21,560 bases of DNA from Candidatus Pacearchaeota archaeon (GTDB lineage: Archaea; Nanobdellota; Nanobdellia; Pacearchaeales; GW2011-AR1), in assembly GCA_030699205.1 (NCBI GenBank), contig JAUYJY010000049.1:1-21560 (forward strand), given 5' to 3'. Made by a program: the position numbers and the translations under genes. Positions 6,645 through 14,919 of the stretch are shown piece by piece. Position 1 is the first letter of the stretch; every line of letters begins with the position of its first letter. The notes under the pieces were generated by a model. It saw only the letters and a list, made by a program, of their open reading frames with translations, made no database searches and had not been told where the DNA came from.

Positions 6645-7184
6645 ATGAATAAAAAAGTTTTAATAGGGATTATTGCATTAGTAATTTTAGGAGGAATTCT
6701 ATATATGACAAATAATGTAGAAAATAAGAGTGTTGAATTGGAAACTTCTAAAGGAACAATTGTTATTGAATTGTATTCTGCGAATATGCCTGTGACTTCC
6801 GGAAATTTTGAGAAATTAGTAAAACAAGGGTTTTATGATGGAGTGATTTTTCATAGGGTAATAAAGGGATTTATGATTCAGGGAGGAGATCCGACAGGAA
6901 CAGGGATGGGAGGACCGGGATATACTATAAACGATGAATTTACTGGCTCCGAACTTGATAGAAATGATAGGGGAACAATATCAATGGCAAACGCAGGACC
7001 GAATACGGGGGGAAGCCAGTTTTTTATTAATGTTGTGGATAATAATTTCTTAGATGGGAAGCATCCAGTGTTTGGAAAAGTTATTTCTGGAATGGATATC
7101 ATTGATAAAATTGTGAATGTCCAAACAGATGGAAATGATAAACCTCTTGAAGATGTGGTTATTTTAAAGGCAAAGATTTTATAA
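6645..7184 (+). CDS. Cyclophilin-type peptidyl-prolyl isomerase with N-terminal membrane anchor
   Basis: A 179-residue protein. Residues about 4-21 are a hydrophobic segment preceded by MNKK, acting as an uncleaved anchor or signal peptide and placing the enzyme outside the membrane. Residues about 30-179 are a cyclophilin domain. FHR at 69-71 carries the catalytic Arg, followed by MIQGGDPTGTGMGGPGY, then MANAGPNTGGSQFFI and LDGKHPVFGKV. Cyclophilins isomerise Xaa-Pro bonds during folding, here probably of exported proteins. The next gene (MscS channel) starts 31 bases downstream, consistent with co-transcription. Family is firm; extracytoplasmic location is inferred from the N-terminus. Confidence 0.94.
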   Translation: MNKKVLIGIIALVILGGILYMTNNVENKSVELETSKGTIVIELYSANMPVTSGNFEKLVKQGFYDGVIFHRVIKGFMIQGGDPTGTGMGGPGYTINDEFTGSELDRNDRGTISMANAGPNTGGSQFFINVVDNNFLDGKHPVFGKVISGMDIIDKIVNVQTDGNDKPLEDVVILKAKIL

Positions 7185-7215
7185 GGGGAGTTGTTTAAAA
7201 TTTAAAGGGTGAGAA

Positions 7216-8271
7216 ATGGCTTGGGGTTTAGAAAATTATATTGTAAATGATTATTTAAGGGCTTTTGTAGTTTTGCTAATTGTTTTTGCTGTTGTGAGGG
7301 CTATTTTAATTATCATTGAAAAAATTGCCGTTAAATTAACTTCTAAAACAAAGACGGATGTTGATGATAAATTTATTACTAAGACTTCGAAGCCGATAAC
7401 GGCTTTAGTGTTCTTAATTGGAATTAGAGTTGCAGTTAATGAAATTTTACTTACAGAATATCTTGCAAATGTTATTAATCAGGTTATTTGGTCATTTATT
7501 GTTGTATGCATTGGGTTTATTGTTTATTATTTTATAGATATTGTTTTGTTTGTTTTGATCGGCAAAGCTATGAAAGGAGAATCAAATTCTGCAAGAAAGA
7601 GTTTGATGGGTCTTCTCCATAGTATAATGCAGGTTGTGTTTATTGCAATTGTGTTGTTGTATATTTTAGAGGTTTGGGGAATTCAAATTGGTCCTTTTCT
7701 GGCCGCTTTGGGAATTGCGGGTCTTGCCGTCGCTTTAGCATTACAGCCTGCGATGTCAAATATTTTTTCAGGAGTTTCTATTATATTAGATAAATCTGTT
7801 AAGGTTGGAGATTTAATTTATCTGGATGATACCACCAGAGGGAGAGTTAATAGAATTGGATTGAGAAGCACAAGAATAATTACCTTTGATAATGAGTTAA
7901 TTATTGTGCCAAATAGTAAAGTTGCAGATAACAGAATACAAAATATCGGAGAACCAGAACTTAAGACAAGAGTAGTAATCCCATTCGGAGTTGCTTATGG
8001 TTCTGATGTTGATAAGGTAAAGAAAGTTGTTCTTGCTGAAATTAGGAAAATTAAACATTTTATTTCAGAGCCTGAGCCGGTAGTGAGGTTTTTAGAAATG
8101 GCTAATTCAAGCCTAAATTTCAAGGCATATTTTTATGTTGATTCTTATGAGAATAAGTGGATTGCAATAGACGAAGCAAACACAAGAATATATAACATCT
8201 TAAATAAGAATAAGGTTTTAATACCATTCCCTCAAATGGATGTTTATTTGAAAAGGGAAGGAAAAAAGTAA
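7216..8271 (+). CDS. MscS-family mechanosensitive ion channel
   Basis: A 351-residue membrane protein. Four hydrophobic segments (about residues 12-34, 55-72, 86-115 and 132-150) precede the pore helix GPFLAALGIAGLAVALALQ, the glycine/alanine-rich TM3 of the MscS family. The beta domain follows with VKVGDLIYLDDTTRGRVNRIGLRSTRI and IIVPNSKVADNRIQN, the most conserved MscS stretch, then a C-terminal alpha/beta domain. Such channels open on membrane tension to release solutes under hypo-osmotic shock. A CBS-pair protein follows with a one-base gap, so the two may act together or be co-regulated. Confidence 0.94.
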   Translation: MAWGLENYIVNDYLRAFVVLLIVFAVVRAILIIIEKIAVKLTSKTKTDVDDKFITKTSKPITALVFLIGIRVAVNEILLTEYLANVINQVIWSFIVVCIGFIVYYFIDIVLFVLIGKAMKGESNSARKSLMGLLHSIMQVVFIAIVLLYILEVWGIQIGPFLAALGIAGLAVALALQPAMSNIFSGVSIILDKSVKVGDLIYLDDTTRGRVNRIGLRSTRIITFDNELIIVPNSKVADNRIQNIGEPELKTRVVIPFGVAYGSDVDKVKKVVLAEIRKIKHFISEPEPVVRFLEMANSSLNFKAYFYVDSYENKWIAIDEANTRIYNILNKNKVLIPFPQMDVYLKREGKK

Positions 8272-8272
8272 T

Positions 8273-8647
8273 ATGCTAATCAAAGAAATTATGAAGAAAC
8301 CTTATGCCATTGAAAAAGATATTTTACTTAATGATGTAGCTAAACTGATGAAGAAACAGAACATAACCAGTTTGATTGTTGTTAATAATAATAAAATTGT
8401 GGGGATTATAACTCACGAGGATTTGGTTGAAAATTTTTCTGAGAAAAAAAAGGTTTATTCTGTAATGAGCAAGAATGTTGTAACCATAAGAGAAAATGAT
8501 AATTTGAAGAGAGCAGTTGAATTAATAAGAGATAACAAAATCAGCATTCTTCCAGTTGTTGATTCTAAAAAAAATTTAGTGGGGGTAATAAGTGATAAAG
8601 ATTTGATTGGAAATACTGAAGAATCTGATGACTTTTTGATTAATTAA
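8273..8647 (+). CDS. CBS-domain pair protein
   Basis: A 124-residue soluble protein made almost entirely of two CBS motifs. The first spans about residues 3-55 (IKEIMKKPYAIEKDILLNDVA to KIVGIITHEDLV) and the second about 62-115 (VMSKNVVTIRENDNLKRAVEL to LVGVISDKDLI). CBS pairs (Bateman modules) bind adenosine nucleotides or S-adenosylmethionine and signal energy or redox state to partners. With no attached catalytic domain it presumably works in trans. It starts one base after the MscS channel gene and is followed one base later by a small membrane protein. A link with the channel is suggested by position only. Confidence 0.93.
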   Translation: MLIKEIMKKPYAIEKDILLNDVAKLMKKQNITSLIVVNNNKIVGIITHEDLVENFSEKKKVYSVMSKNVVTIRENDNLKRAVELIRDNKISILPVVDSKKNLVGVISDKDLIGNTEESDDFLIN

Positions 8648-8648
8648 A

Positions 8649-8903
8649 ATGATTTTAAATATAATTATATTATTGCTTGCAATTCCTGTCGGATTTTTAA
8701 TATCATGGCTTTCAAGAGATGAGCTTATCAATGGAAAAAAATATATTAAAATCTTATTTATTGCTTCCATTTTAGGAATAATTGGATTTTGGATTTATGG
8801 TTTTTCTACGGCGTCTTGGAGTTCTGGTTTTATGGGAATTGTTTCACTCATTGGGTTGATTAAGTCGGAAGATAAGAGGTGGGTAAAGAAGAGAGAAATT
8901 TGA
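8649..8903 (+). CDS. Small membrane protein of unknown function
   Basis: An 84-residue protein I do not recognise. Residues about 1-20 (ILNIIILLLAIPVGFLISW) and 31-51 are clear membrane segments, and about 58-70 may form a third or re-entrant helix (SSGFMGIVSLIGLI). The ends are charged (SRDELINGKKYIK loop; EDKRWVKKREI tail). It begins one base after the CBS protein's stop codon, so it is almost certainly in the same transcript as the channel and CBS genes. The tight spacing supports a real gene. Confidence 0.75.
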   Translation: MILNIIILLLAIPVGFLISWLSRDELINGKKYIKILFIASILGIIGFWIYGFSTASWSSGFMGIVSLIGLIKSEDKRWVKKREI

Positions 8904-8952
8904 TTTTTCAATCTTTGGAAAAAATTAAAAGGCATGAATACGAGATTTTTAT

Positions 8953-11751
8953 ATGGATAATAATAAGACAGTGCAGGAAAAAGAGCAGGAAGTTTTGAAG
9001 TTCTGGGAAGATAATGAAATATATAAAAAAGTCAAAGAGAGGAATAAAAATGGGAAGAAGTTTTATTTTATGGATGGCCCCCCCTATGCCACGGGGGATC
9101 TGCATTTGGGAACTGCATTGAATAAGATTTTAAAAGATATTGCTATGAGGTCTAAACGATTGCAAGGTTTTGATGTTTTTGACAGACCAGGATATGACAC
9201 TCATGGAGTTCCTATTGAATTGAAGATTGAAAAGGAAATTGGTTCTAAATGTAAGCAGGATATTGAGAAATATGGAGTTAAAAAATTTGTTGATAGATGC
9301 AAGGAATTTGCAACTGAATATATTGAGGTTATGAACTCTGGATTTATTAACTTGGGAGTCTGGATGGACTGGAAAAACCCTTATTTAACATTAGATGATA
9401 ATTATATTGAATCTATTTGGACAGCTTTTAAAGAGGCTGAAAAGAAAGGAATTTTATTTTTAGATAAATATCCAGTACATATCTGCACGAGATGTGAAAC
9501 TGCAGTTGCATTTAATGAAATTGAGTATGCAAAGCAAAAAGACACATCCGTTTTTGTAAAATTTCCATTAAAGGAAAAACAAAATACTTACCTAATAATT
9601 TTTACAACTACTCCATGGACTTTGCCCGCAAATACTGGAATAATGGTTAATCCGATGGCAGATTATCAGGAAGTTGAAGTTTCTGAAGGAGAAAGGTGGA
9701 TTATTGCAAAAGATTTAGTTTTAGATTTAATGAAAAAAACAGAAAGAGAGTTTACAATTAAAGAAGAGTTTAAAGGAAAAGAAATGGCTGGCTGGGAATA
9801 TGAAAATCCATTAAGCAAGAATTTAAAAATGAATTTAAAAAATGCGTACAGAGTTGTTTTATCTTCAAGATATGTTACGACAGAAGAAGGCACTGGATTG
9901 GTTCATGTAGCTCCGGGACATGGGAAGGAAGATTATGAGGTTGGAAAGGAAAATGGATTGGATATGATTTGTCCTGTTTCTGCTAATGGCTTGCTTACTG
10001 AAGAAACGGGAAAATATGCGGGGAAAAAAGCAAGAGTTGTTGATGTAGAAATTATTGATGACATAGATAAAGGTGGAAATTTAATTTACAAATTTGATTA
10101 TGAACATGATTATCCATTATGTTGGAGATGTAAAACTCCTTTACTGATGGTATCTATTCCACAATGGTTTCTGAAGATTTCTGAAATTCAGGAAAAATTA
10201 ATTTTAGATAATGATAAAGTTAATTGGATTCCGGATTATATGAAACTTAGAATGAAATCATGGTTAAAAGGAATTAGTGACTGGCCAGTATCAAGGCAAA
10301 GATATTGGGGAACACCCCTCCCCATCTGGTATGATCCTGAAAGTAGAGAAAGAATTGTCGTGGGAAGCATAAAAGAACTGGAGGAACTTTCGGGAGAAAA
10401 AAATATTGACCTTCATAAGCCCGGAATTGATAATATTGTTTTGAAATCAAAATCTGGAAAAGAGTTGAGAAGAGTCCCTGAAGTTCTTGATGTATGGTTT
10501 GATTCTGGAGTTTCAAGCTGGGCGGCTTTAGGATATCCGTCAGATAAAAAGAAGTTTGAGGAATTTTGGCCAGCTGATTTGAACATAGAAGGAAAAGACC
10601 AATTTAGAGGGTGGTGGAACTCGCAGATGATTTTGTCTGAAATTTCATTTAATAAGATGCCTTTTAAGAATGTAATGGTTCATGGAATGGTTTTAGATAT
10701 TGGAAAGAGAAAAATGTCCAAATCGGAAGGAAATGTTTTGTCTCCTAAAGAAATTATTGAAAAATATGGGCGGGATTCTATGAGGTATTATTTTTCAAAA
10801 ATTTCAAAAGGAGAAGATTTTGGATTTAATGAATTAGAGTTTAAAGAAATTCACAAAGTTTTTAGTATGATTTCTAATATTGATGCCTTTATCAATAAAA
10901 TTGAAAAGAAAAAAAATAAGACAAGAATAGAAGATGGGTGGATTTTATCAAAATTTAATTCGATGATAAAAGAAGCTACTGAAAAATATAATTCTTATAA
11001 GTATTTTGAAGTATTAAATATATTTGAAAAATTCTTAATTGACGACTTAAGCAGGTCTTATATAAAGATGATAAGAGAAAGGTCTGGAGAAACCAGTGGG
11101 GTTCTTGAAACAATTAGAAATAGTTTGTTAAAATTATTATCCCCTATAATTCCATTTCTTGCTGAAAGCATATGGCAGGAATTAAGGAATAAAAAAATTG
11201 TCGAAGAAGAAAGTGTGCATTTATGTGACTGGCCTAAATTTGACGAGGAGAAAATTGATAAAGATTTAGAAAAAGAGTTTGAAGCTGTAATGAAAATTAT
11301 TGAATCTGGACTGCGAGAGAGAGATAAGAACGGGATTGGATTAAAATGGCCATTGAGACATGCGGACATTTCTTCAGATGTTCCAATTAGGGAAGAAATT
11401 TTTGAGATAATTAAGAGTCAGTTGAATGTTAAAAACATTGATTTTAAATTGAGTGAAAAAGAAACTAACACAATTTTGGATTTTGTTCTCGATAAAGAGC
11501 TGGAAGCTGAGGGTTTTGCGAGGGAAATTGCGAGGAGAGTTCAGGCCGAAAGAAAAAATAAAGGAATGGAAAGAACTGAAAAGATTAATTTGAAACTCTC
11601 AGTTGATAGTGAATTGGAAGAAATGCTTAAAAAATATATAAATTTTATAGAGAAAAGAACGGGAGCTAAATCATTAAAGTTTATTAAAGATAAAACTAAA
11701 GAGTTTATAGACTTAAAAATTAAGGAAAAAATGATAGGATTCTATTTTTAA
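8953..11751 (+). CDS. ileS: Isoleucyl-tRNA synthetase, archaeal/eukaryotic type
   Basis: A 932-residue class I synthetase charging tRNA-Ile. The HIGH-equivalent motif is HLGT at residues 51-54 in PPYATGDLHLGTALNKI, characteristic of the archaeal/eukaryotic branch. The CP1 editing domain lies roughly at 180-400, with FTTTPWTLPANT and GTGLVHVAPGHGKEDY. FRGWWNSQMI precedes KMSKS at 587-591. Two Cys pairs (CTRC in YPVHICTRCETA; CWRC in YPLCWRCKTP) match the zinc-ribbon positions in the connective region. The anticodon-binding domain begins near residue 640. The C-terminus is shorter than in typical archaeal IleRS of about 1,030-1,060 residues, which fits a reduced DPANN proteome. The gene appears intact. 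Confidence 0.97.
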   Translation: MDNNKTVQEKEQEVLKFWEDNEIYKKVKERNKNGKKFYFMDGPPYATGDLHLGTALNKILKDIAMRSKRLQGFDVFDRPGYDTHGVPIELKIEKEIGSKCKQDIEKYGVKKFVDRCKEFATEYIEVMNSGFINLGVWMDWKNPYLTLDDNYIESIWTAFKEAEKKGILFLDKYPVHICTRCETAVAFNEIEYAKQKDTSVFVKFPLKEKQNTYLIIFTTTPWTLPANTGIMVNPMADYQEVEVSEGERWIIAKDLVLDLMKKTEREFTIKEEFKGKEMAGWEYENPLSKNLKMNLKNAYRVVLSSRYVTTEEGTGLVHVAPGHGKEDYEVGKENGLDMICPVSANGLLTEETGKYAGKKARVVDVEIIDDIDKGGNLIYKFDYEHDYPLCWRCKTPLLMVSIPQWFLKISEIQEKLILDNDKVNWIPDYMKLRMKSWLKGISDWPVSRQRYWGTPLPIWYDPESRERIVVGSIKELEELSGEKNIDLHKPGIDNIVLKSKSGKELRRVPEVLDVWFDSGVSSWAALGYPSDKKKFEEFWPADLNIEGKDQFRGWWNSQMILSEISFNKMPFKNVMVHGMVLDIGKRKMSKSEGNVLSPKEIIEKYGRDSMRYYFSKISKGEDFGFNELEFKEIHKVFSMISNIDAFINKIEKKKNKTRIEDGWILSKFNSMIKEATEKYNSYKYFEVLNIFEKFLIDDLSRSYIKMIRERSGETSGVLETIRNSLLKLLSPIIPFLAESIWQELRNKKIVEEESVHLCDWPKFDEEKIDKDLEKEFEAVMKIIESGLRERDKNGIGLKWPLRHADISSDVPIREEIFEIIKSQLNVKNIDFKLSEKETNTILDFVLDKELEAEGFAREIARRVQAERKNKGMERTEKINLKLSVDSELEEMLKKYINFIEKRTGAKSLKFIKDKTKEFIDLKIKEKMIGFYF

Positions 11752-11777
11752 AGGTTTAAATTTCATAGTTCAGGGTT

Positions 11778-11793
11778 AAAAAGATTTAAATAG
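11778..11793 (+). promoter_or_regulatory. BRE/TATA promoter of the second TrmB-family gene
   Basis: AAAAAGATTTAAATAG, centred about 36 bases before the ATG at 11824, implies a short 5' leader of about 10 bases. The same AAAGATTTA core recurs before TA system 1, TA system 2 and the partial gene at the window end. Confidence 0.6.
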
Positions 11794-11823
11794 TAAAAGA
11801 ATTTATTGTAGGTAGGTTACAAC

Positions 11824-12645
11824 ATGATAGTAAATGGAGAATTTTTGAGCAGGCTGAGGAAGATATTTGATTTGAATTTGTATGAGGTAAAAGTTTGGAC
11901 ATCTTTGCTTTCCAGAGGGGTCTCAACTGCAGGGGAGTTAAGCACTATTTCGGATGTTCCGAGAAGCAGAACGTATGATATTCTTGAATCTTTGGAGAAA
12001 AAGGGATTTGTAGTTTTGAAGTTGGGTAAGCCAATTAAATTTATTGCATTGAAACCTGATGAAGTCGTCGATAGAGTGAAGAGAAATATGCTTTCTAATG
12101 CCCAGATGAAATCAAAGAGGCTTGAGGAAACTAAGGGGACGGATATAATAAAAGAGTTAAGCAACTTGTATGATAATGGAATTAAATTTGTTGAGCCTGC
12201 AGATTTGTCGGGAAGTTTGAAGGGAAGACAGAATGTTTATAATCATTTAGATATGATGATAAAGAATGCAAAGAAAAGTGCAGTCATATTTACTACTGCG
12301 GATGGGTTGAGCAGGAAGTTTGAATCATTAATGCCAACGTTAGAGAAAGCAAAAAAGAGAGGGATTAATGTGAGAATTGCGGCCCCTATTAACTCAGCTA
12401 ACTATCAGGTTGCAAAAGATTTGTCTAAGGTTGCTGAAGTTCGTGCATTGGAAAAATCACATGGAAGGTTTGCATTGGTTGATGAAGAGCAATTAATGTT
12501 TTTGCTTTTAGATGATAAGAAAGTCCATCCGAATTATGATGTTGGAGTTTGGCTTTCTTCTGATTATTTTGCTAAATCTGTGAGCAATATGCTTGAAACT
12601 TCATGGAAGGGATTTGTTCCTTTGAGCAAAGTTAAATCCAAGTGA
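11824..12645 (+). CDS. TrmB-family transcriptional regulator (second)
   Basis: A 273-residue protein. Residues about 15-85 form a TrmB winged helix (LYEVKVWTSLLSRGVSTAGELS, then SDVPRSRTYDILESLEKKGFV), with wing residues KLGKPIKFIALKP. A linker helix (about 85-115) is followed by a C-terminal PLD-like domain (about 130-273) with GRQNVYNHLDMMI, AVIFTTADGLSRKF and KSHGRFALVDEEQLMFLLL. This family is widespread in DPANN and other archaea as several paralogues per genome, and the effector is usually unknown. It follows ileS but has its own promoter. Target genes cannot be deduced. Confidence 0.92.
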   Translation: MIVNGEFLSRLRKIFDLNLYEVKVWTSLLSRGVSTAGELSTISDVPRSRTYDILESLEKKGFVVLKLGKPIKFIALKPDEVVDRVKRNMLSNAQMKSKRLEETKGTDIIKELSNLYDNGIKFVEPADLSGSLKGRQNVYNHLDMMIKNAKKSAVIFTTADGLSRKFESLMPTLEKAKKRGINVRIAAPINSANYQVAKDLSKVAEVRALEKSHGRFALVDEEQLMFLLLDDKKVHPNYDVGVWLSSDYFAKSVSNMLETSWKGFVPLSKVKSK

Positions 12646-12664
12646 TTTTGATGAATTCTGATTA

Positions 12665-12753
12665 TAGTCTAAGACATTTATAATTGAACAGTATTGGTCT
12701 TAGACTATTAGCGGAAGAACAAAAAACTATTCAAAATATTTTGTCTTCTGCTA
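12665..12753 (+). mobile_element. Double-hairpin miniature element A, copy 2 (89 bp)
   Basis: Intergenic copy flanked by TA at 12663-12664 and 12754-12755. The first hairpin pairs TAGTCTAAGACA (12665-12676) with GGTCTTAGACTA (12696-12707; one mismatch). The second pairs TAGCGGAAGAAC (from 12709) with GTCTTCTGCTA at the right end. It sits between the second TrmB-family gene and the 123-residue gene and could act as a transcript terminator or stabiliser. Confidence 0.9.
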
Positions 12754-12821
12754 TAAGACATACTTTGTTTGGGGTTGTTTATAAAGAACAGGTTTATATA
12801 TGATTATTATGAAGATTTATT

Positions 12822-13193
12822 ATGGACTATGATGATTTTGAAAGGCAGAAAAACTCCGGAGAAATGGAGAGAGGTGGGATTTTAAATAGTGCAAGACGAG
12901 CAGCTAATTGGGGGTATAAAATTGGGGCGGGTGCAGGAGTTTTAACGGCAGGCATTGTTGCAACAGAAGTTACTTATTTAATAAGAGATTCTGCCGATTT
13001 GGGATTGAATGATATTCCGGGAACTTATCTTTCTGCTTTAGCCGTATCTGTGGTCCCCATAGTATCTGCGGGTTTGGGTGCCGGAAGTGCTGTAGGATAT
13101 GTAGTTGGTTTTGCGGGTCATCCAATTGTTGCAGGAGTAAAAACTCTATGGCAATTAATCTTAGGACGGGAAACTCCTCAAAAGAATATTTGA
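12822..13193 (+). CDS. Small glycine/alanine-rich membrane protein, unknown function
   Basis: A 123-residue protein I do not recognise. Residues 1-28 are hydrophilic (MDYDDFERQKNSGEMERGG). Two glycine/alanine-rich hydrophobic stretches follow, about 32-53 (GYKIGAGAGVLTAGIVATEV) and 68-100 (YLSALAVSVVPIVSAGLGAG and following), then a short polar tail (GRETPQKNI). The small-residue-rich helices suggest oligomerising or hairpin-inserted membrane segments. A TATA-like AGGTTTATATATGA (about 12790-12803) about 25 bases upstream supports a leaderless transcript. It converges on the secreted-protein gene at 13198, four bases away. Element A copy 2 lies upstream of its promoter. Confidence 0.72.
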   Translation: MDYDDFERQKNSGEMERGGILNSARRAANWGYKIGAGAGVLTAGIVATEVTYLIRDSADLGLNDIPGTYLSALAVSVVPIVSAGLGAGSAVGYVVGFAGHPIVAGVKTLWQLILGRETPQKNI

Positions 13194-13197
13194 GAAA

Positions 13198-13995
13198 CTA
13201 ATTAGAGAAAAGTCCTTTGAACCATTCCACTAATCTTTCAAAAAAGCCCTGTCTTTCAGGAGGGGCCTCCACAAATGTGCCTATGTTTTCCGGGGGGTTT
13301 TCATCTTCCGGATTTTGGATTTGAACTGTTTGATTTTCAATGTTTTGAGTTTGATTTGTTTGATTCTCCGCTTCTGGTTCTGGAATGGATACGGAAGAAA
13401 TTTCAGTTAGTTCCCCTTCTAAACAATAATTAACTTTTAATATTGCCTCATTATTTGAGCCTGAAACCAATGTGACTGCATATTTCTTTGAAGCAAAATC
13501 AACTATTTCTGAAGGATTTTCATTTGTATTTAATATTATCTTTTGAGCACCGACTAATGCGTTTACTATAGATGTCTGTCCTGTTCCTGAAATTTCTGCA
13601 AGAATGATTTGAGTGCTGCCTATCAATTCACATTCCCCTAAATCAATCTCTTTAGTCGTGCTTCCAATTTTAATTTCGGCACGGTCTGAACTTGCAGACA
13701 CAAGATTTACAGAAGAATTTGAAGAGATTAATTCAGTACCTACGGTCGAATTTGTGCCCTCTATTATTATCTTATTTGAGTCTATAAAAACTTCGGATTC
13801 AATCCACCCATAAACAGAATTAGAGGTAATAGAACATACCCCTATTGAAAGTCCCCCCACTTTTTCCCTGTTTGCGATATTAATCTCATCTGTATCAACT
13901 CTTAGTTTATCTGGATTTGTGCAGGTATATGAAACTGCACTTGCTGTATAAAATAAAAAAATTAATAATACAACTAATACACACTTCTTTTCCAT
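13198..13995 (-). CDS. Predicted secreted protein with N-glycosylation sequons
   Basis: A 265-residue protein of unrecognised family. Residues 1-20 are a signal peptide (charged MEKK, then VLVVLLIFLFYTASA, cleavage likely after Ala20). Residues about 22-195 are Ser/Thr/Ile/Val-rich and strand-like, with four to five Cys (YTC, GVC, GEC, NYC). Residues about 200-245 form a Pro/Glu/Gln/Asn linker with repeated NQT sequons. The end is amphipathic (GFFERLVEWFKGLFSN), a tail type common on exported proteins of these small archaea, possibly a membrane or envelope anchor. It converges with the 123-residue membrane protein gene. A cell-surface role is inferred from these features only. Confidence 0.78.
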   Translation of the reverse strand: MEKKCVLVVLLIFLFYTASAVSYTCTNPDKLRVDTDEINIANREKVGGLSIGVCSITSNSVYGWIESEVFIDSNKIIIEGTNSTVGTELISSNSSVNLVSASSDRAEIKIGSTTKEIDLGECELIGSTQIILAEISGTGQTSIVNALVGAQKIILNTNENPSEIVDFASKKYAVTLVSGSNNEAILKVNYCLEGELTEISSVSIPEPEAENQTNQTQNIENQTVQIQNPEDENPPENIGTFVEAPPERQGFFERLVEWFKGLFSN

Positions 13996-14060
13996 TTCTA
14001 TACCAGTGTTTCTTATTTTTTAAATTGTTTGGAAATTGGATTTTGGCTTAATTTCTGAAA

Positions 14061-14090
14061 GAAGTTGCATTCATCTGCATCAGCAACTTC
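14061..14090. promoter_or_regulatory. Perfect 8-bp stem-loop between two minus-strand genes
   Basis: GAAGTTGC (14061-14068) pairs perfectly with GCAACTTC (14083-14090) across a 14-base loop. It lies 3' of the alkyltransferase gene and about 65 bases upstream of the secreted-protein start, outside the putative TATA box. It could be a terminator-like RNA hairpin or a protein-binding palindrome. No U-tract follows, so the role is open. Confidence 0.45.
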
Positions 14091-14130
14091 AACATAATAA
14101 AATATAACTTGATGTTATGTGCAAATATTT

Positions 14131-14424
14131 CTAGAATTTATATTCATAGATTTTGAGGTCAATTTTGTTATTTTTTATTTCAACACCTTCAGATTTTAGA
14201 AGTTTGATTTTCTCTTTTATACCATAAGCAAATCCCCCTAATTCTCCCGAAGAATTTATAACTCTGTGGCAAGGAACTTCAGGTGCAAATGGATTTTTGT
14301 TCATTGCTTTTCCAACTGCTCTGTATGCTTTGGAGTTTAGTGCTTCGGCAAGAGCTTTATAGGTTGTAACTTTTCCTTTTGGAACTTTCCTTAAAAGATT
14401 GTAGCATTTTTCAGGGAAATTCAT
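14131..14424 (-). CDS. O6-alkylguanine-DNA alkyltransferase, minimal catalytic domain
   Basis: A 97-residue protein equal to the C-terminal DNA-binding/catalytic domain of MGMT/Ogt. It has KVPKGKVTTYKALAEAL (DNA-binding helix region), RAVGKAMNKNP with the Arg finger, PCHRV at 51-55 with the acceptor Cys52, and GGFAYGIKEKIKLLKSEG. The alkyl group would be transferred irreversibly to Cys52. The Cys is present, so this is not an alkyltransferase-like (ATL) protein with Trp in that position. The N-terminal domain of full MGMT is absent, as in other short archaeal and bacterial members. I chose ATG 14424 over GTG 14460 because a TATA-like run (about 14470-14483) predicts transcription starting near 14451, downstream of the GTG. 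Confidence 0.88.
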   Translation of the reverse strand: MNFPEKCYNLLRKVPKGKVTTYKALAEALNSKAYRAVGKAMNKNPFAPEVPCHRVINSSGELGGFAYGIKEKIKLLKSEGVEIKNNKIDLKIYEYKF

Positions 14425-14506
14425 TTTATTATATTTAACATCTTTATTTGAACTAATCACCTAAGTTTTTTATATATTCTCTAGTATTTTTGATAGTGAA
14501 AGAGCG

Positions 14507-14655
14507 GAGCTGAAAGAATTATAGAATGGAGAAATAAAAGAGATAATTTATCATTTCAATTCTTTTATAAAATCTAAAACTTCTTTTGCATGTCCTAAAG
14601 CATTTACTTTTTCATAGGCTGGGAGTGTTGTCTTTTGGATAAGGTTTACTTAACT
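14507..14655 (-). pseudogene. Remnant of a duplicated peroxiredoxin gene
   Basis: Bases 14507-14617 are a 111-bp near-identical copy (one mismatch seen) of 15662-15772, the last 67 bases of the intact peroxiredoxin gene plus 44 bases beyond its stop. At 14622-14641 the match jumps to about 16046-16065, the segment encoding the PKDNTP part of the active-site loop. The fragment is therefore a copy with an internal deletion of about 270 bp that removes the catalytic Cys and most of the fold. It lies just downstream of the STAS/ATPase pair, so the two peroxiredoxin copies bracket that pair as direct repeats. Confidence 0.88.
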
Positions 14656-14657
14656 TC

Positions 14658-14918
14658 TTAGTTGACTATATTCTTTAACTGCTTTGCCACCAAGATAAAC
14701 ATTGCCCTAATATTTTTAGACATATTAATTTCCTTAATATCATAGGGTGATGAAGTTTTTCCCCTTATATATTCGTGGGCTGCAGAGCGAGAGATGAATT
14801 CTATACCATTAAAGTCTAAAACTATGGGCCCATCTGCTAAGCTATCAAAAAGATCCCTTATGGCGTTTCTGGTTATTATTAAACTACCAAATTGTTCAAA
14901 TAATTGTAATTTTTTCAT
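14658..14918 (-). CDS. STAS-like domain protein (DUF4325 type)
   Basis: An 86-residue protein with the STAS-like core. A strand around PIVLDFNGIEFISRSAAHEY (about 31-50) carries the signature D-F-x-G-I-x-F-I-S-x-S, followed by helices and the strand KEINMSKNIRAMFILVAKQL. In DUF4325 proteins this resembles anti-anti-sigma (SpoIIAA-like) folds and often accompanies a GHKL ATPase. Here the adjacent upstream gene is exactly such an ATPase, with one base between its stop and this ATG, so the two form an operon. The final residues abut the peroxiredoxin remnant, so the C-terminus (QLKNIVN) may have been shaped by the junction. Archaea lack sigma factors, so the output partner is unknown. Confidence 0.82.
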   Translation of the reverse strand: MKKLQLFEQFGSLIITRNAIRDLFDSLADGPIVLDFNGIEFISRSAAHEYIRGKTSSPYDIKEINMSKNIRAMFILVAKQLKNIVN

Positions 14919-14919
14919 A

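Noticed and set aside
7216..8903. MscS channel, CBS protein and small membrane protein as one new transport complex
   Set aside because: Operon spacing is suggestive, but CBS proteins are common neighbours in these genomes and nothing in the sequences shows an interaction; it is noted under the features only.
8953..11751. Shorter C-terminus of IleRS as a truncation
   Set aside because: All catalytic, editing and anticodon-domain motifs are present, the gene ends cleanly, and downstream DNA encodes no lost IleRS segment; lineage reduction is more likely.
14425..14460. GTG start at 14460 extending the alkyltransferase by 12 residues
   Set aside because: The TATA-like box predicts transcription starting downstream of this GTG, and family alignments begin near MNFPEKC.
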